From NCBI RefSeq assembly GCF_026213295.1, contig NC_079422.1:22773413-22837412 (forward strand): 64,000 nucleotides of DNA, written 5' to 3'. Numbering within the stretch: position 1 is the stretch's first letter; each line of letters starts with the position of its first letter. Of the stretch, positions 62,261 to 64,000 are shown piece after piece. The notes beneath the pieces are model-generated. The model was not told where the DNA came from, did no database searches, and was given only the letters and a program-made list of their open reading frames with translations. Origin of the DNA: Gadus chalcogrammus (Eukaryota > Chordata > Actinopteri > Gadiformes > Gadidae). The position numbers and the translations under genes were made by a program.

Positions 62261-62560
62261 GTAGTACTAGCTCTGTTTGTAGTATTATTTGAATGGAAGC
62301 TAGTACAAGCAATTTATTTTAGTATTACTGCTGTAATACTAAAATACTGGGAGGTAGAACTTGCTATGTTTTTGAGTATTGCTAGTCTAGCATATAAGAT
62401 AAATACTGCTACAAAAGGTGTTACCAGCTATGTTTTTGAAGTATTATTAGTCTACTGTTGGTAGTGTTAATAGCGTTGTTTGTTTTGCAGTACATGTAGT
62501 ATTGAAAGTGCTGGTATTACTTGTATGCCAGGTAGTACTAGCTCTTTTCTGTATTTTAAC
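62261..62560 (+). repeat. Degenerate array of the lsr exon 4 donor
   Basis: The junction ATGGAAG|GTAGTACTAGCTCTGT is echoed downstream by 'tggaagctagtacaagc' (62295), 'gggaggtagaacttgctatg' (62349), 'aaaggtgttaccagctatg' (62415) and 'gccaggtagtactagctctt' (62529). Each is followed by 'gtattattagt'-like sequence. Confidence 0.6.
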
Positions 62561-62610
62561 TGCTAACCAAGGTTGTTCTAGCCTAGTTTTTCGTCTAGTG
62601 TAGGTTGACC

Positions 62611-63304
62611 AGTGTTGCCACAGTTACCTTGAAAAAGTAATCTGATTACTGATTACTAGTTACTCCTTAAAATAGTAACTTAGTTACTTTACTGATTGCT
62701 TGATTTTAAAAGTAACTAAGTTAGATTACAAGTTACTTTATCAGTTACATTTAGCTGCGACAACACCCCCTGCCGTCTCAAAATAGACGGCAGGGGGCCC
62801 CCTGGAGGGCCCATCAGTACCTCTTGTATAAAGGGCCTAGAATTTGGTGCTACGGTCCTGGGTGCACGCACTGTCACGCTGCTTTCAACCGCTTCCGCCA
62901 ACTTTTAATGCGTAGACAAAATTTCACTGCACGCTTTATGGGGCAATCTCCGGACGAAGCTCCACGCACAGCACGGCACAGCGCCACTAATTCCGCCGCT
63001 AATAACAACTGGTGGTGCGGACTCTGGTGAGTCAAGGTCGACACTTGCCTCTGATAGATTGAAGTCTTTGGAGACTTACGCTTCACACGCACACACACTC
63101 TCACACAAACAGGCAGACAGACAGACAGACAAACACACCACTCCATCGCTCTCAACGGCAATCGGTGATCCGAGAAAAACAAAAACACAGTGACTTTGAT
63201 GAGGGACTTTAATCTGATTACTGGTTTGGAAAGAGTAACGCGTTAGATTACTCGTTACTGAAAAAAGTGGTCCGAGGCCAGTAACGCGTTACTGGCATCA
63301 CCGA
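62611..63304. mobile_element. 694 bp hAT-like element after lsr exon 4
   Basis: AGTGTTGCCACAGTTACC at the left and GTTACTGGCATCACC at the right are weak mirrors. GGTTGACC flanks both sides (62603-62610 and 63305-63312). The repeated 'taatctgattact' and 'gtaacgcgttact' motifs are typical of this fish element. Non-coding. Confidence 0.72.
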
Positions 63305-63312
63305 GGTTGACC

Positions 63313-64000
63313 CTCGTATTGTGAAAGGTCTTTTAATTAGAACGCACTACATGCTATTCAGTTGTAACCATTAAGCTATTTGCTAAACAGTGGCTAAATG
63401 TTTTTTTTTTTTAATCCTTTGTTCAACCTCAAAATGTGTGTTAAAATTGGGGTTCAGGCAACGAAAATGTATTTATTTTCTCGGGGGTGGATCGCCCGGA
63501 ACCCCCTACTTACCTTTTGAGGCTCAGATGCAAGTCCTCTTTCTCTTGAGTTCTTATCTTTGAAAATACTAAGAAACAATGGTAACAAAGGGCCTTTCAA
63601 CAAACTTGTTTCTGCTCTCCTATGCGAACCAGCAGAAGGATTCTGCTCAGCTGCTAGCAGCAGAGTCATGACTACTGCAGAGCTAATTTATGTTAGCGGG
63701 GGCTAAACTTGTTAGTCCAGTTTCCTCCCCCGGAGCCTATCTGCTGAGGCACTGGTGTCACCATGTGGAATAGGTAGCCAAGCTTTACCGTTAGCAATGA
63801 TCAACTGAAGATATAAGCGTCCAGCAGGCTCCTAATAACGCTAACAACGAGAAAATGAGGACAATCCATCGCAGAAGATCCGATTTAACTTTGGGCTGTC
63901 GGCTGGTCAGGAGTATATTGTGACTCTCTCACAACACTCCCAATTCAAATACCCCTTCCTACGTTCTTTATTCCACCTCTCACTTTAACCTTTAGCAAAC
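63313..64000. other. Intron of lsr or flank, nothing recognised
   Basis: Lsr continues beyond the window. No further exon was found here, and no repeat with clear ends. Confidence 0.45.

Overview
This is a window of vertebrate nuclear DNA, almost certainly from a teleost fish. The genes are intron-rich with GT-AG splicing, and their proteins match vertebrate families. The intergenic DNA is packed with (CA)n/(TG)n tracts and with fish-type non-autonomous hAT, PIF/Harbinger-like and TTAA-flanked elements plus a tRNA-derived SINE. The extreme dinucleotide density would suit a cod-like (gadiform) genome, but that is an inference.

Layout: (i) 1-8080, mostly repeat-rich, with a low-confidence two-exon gene candidate (3166-5496, + strand, poly(A) signal at 5636). 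(ii) 8082-21970, gramd1a (+, 19 coding exons, 768 aa), an ER-plasma membrane sterol-transfer protein. (iii) 22050-25640, intergenic and transposon-rich. (iv) 30606-25641, scn1b (-, 5 coding exons, 214 aa), the voltage-gated sodium channel beta-1 subunit. (v) 31885-40638, psmc4 (+, 11 coding exons, 417 aa), the 26S proteasome ATPase Rpt3. It is head-to-head with scn1b, about 1.3 kb from start codon to start codon. (vi) 42499-49424, an unrecognised three-exon ORF (129 aa). (vii) 49951-56464, a beta-1,4-galactosyltransferase of the B4GALT3/4 type (+, 6 exons, 372 aa). (viii) 60086-62260, the first four exons of lsr (lipolysis-stimulated lipoprotein receptor / angulin-1), which runs off the right edge. 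From general knowledge, GRAMD1A, SCN1B, LSR and PSMC4 all lie in human 19q13, so much of the order looks like conserved synteny. The genes are functionally unrelated.

The most striking pattern is that many minisatellites are built from the exon-intron junctions themselves. At gramd1a exons 15 (acceptor), 18 and 19 (donors), psmc4 exons 6 (donor) and 9 (acceptor), scn1b exon 2 (donor) and lsr exon 4 (donor), the splice site plus neighbouring bases is tandemly copied into the adjacent intron. This produces rows of decoy splice sites. Two arrays have clear coding consequences: 24 bp in-frame units at gramd1a exon 18, and 45 bp units that each carry an in-frame stop at psmc4 exon 9.

All exon boundaries were derived by reading splice consensus, codon phase and family resemblance by eye. 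No alignment or transcript evidence was available.
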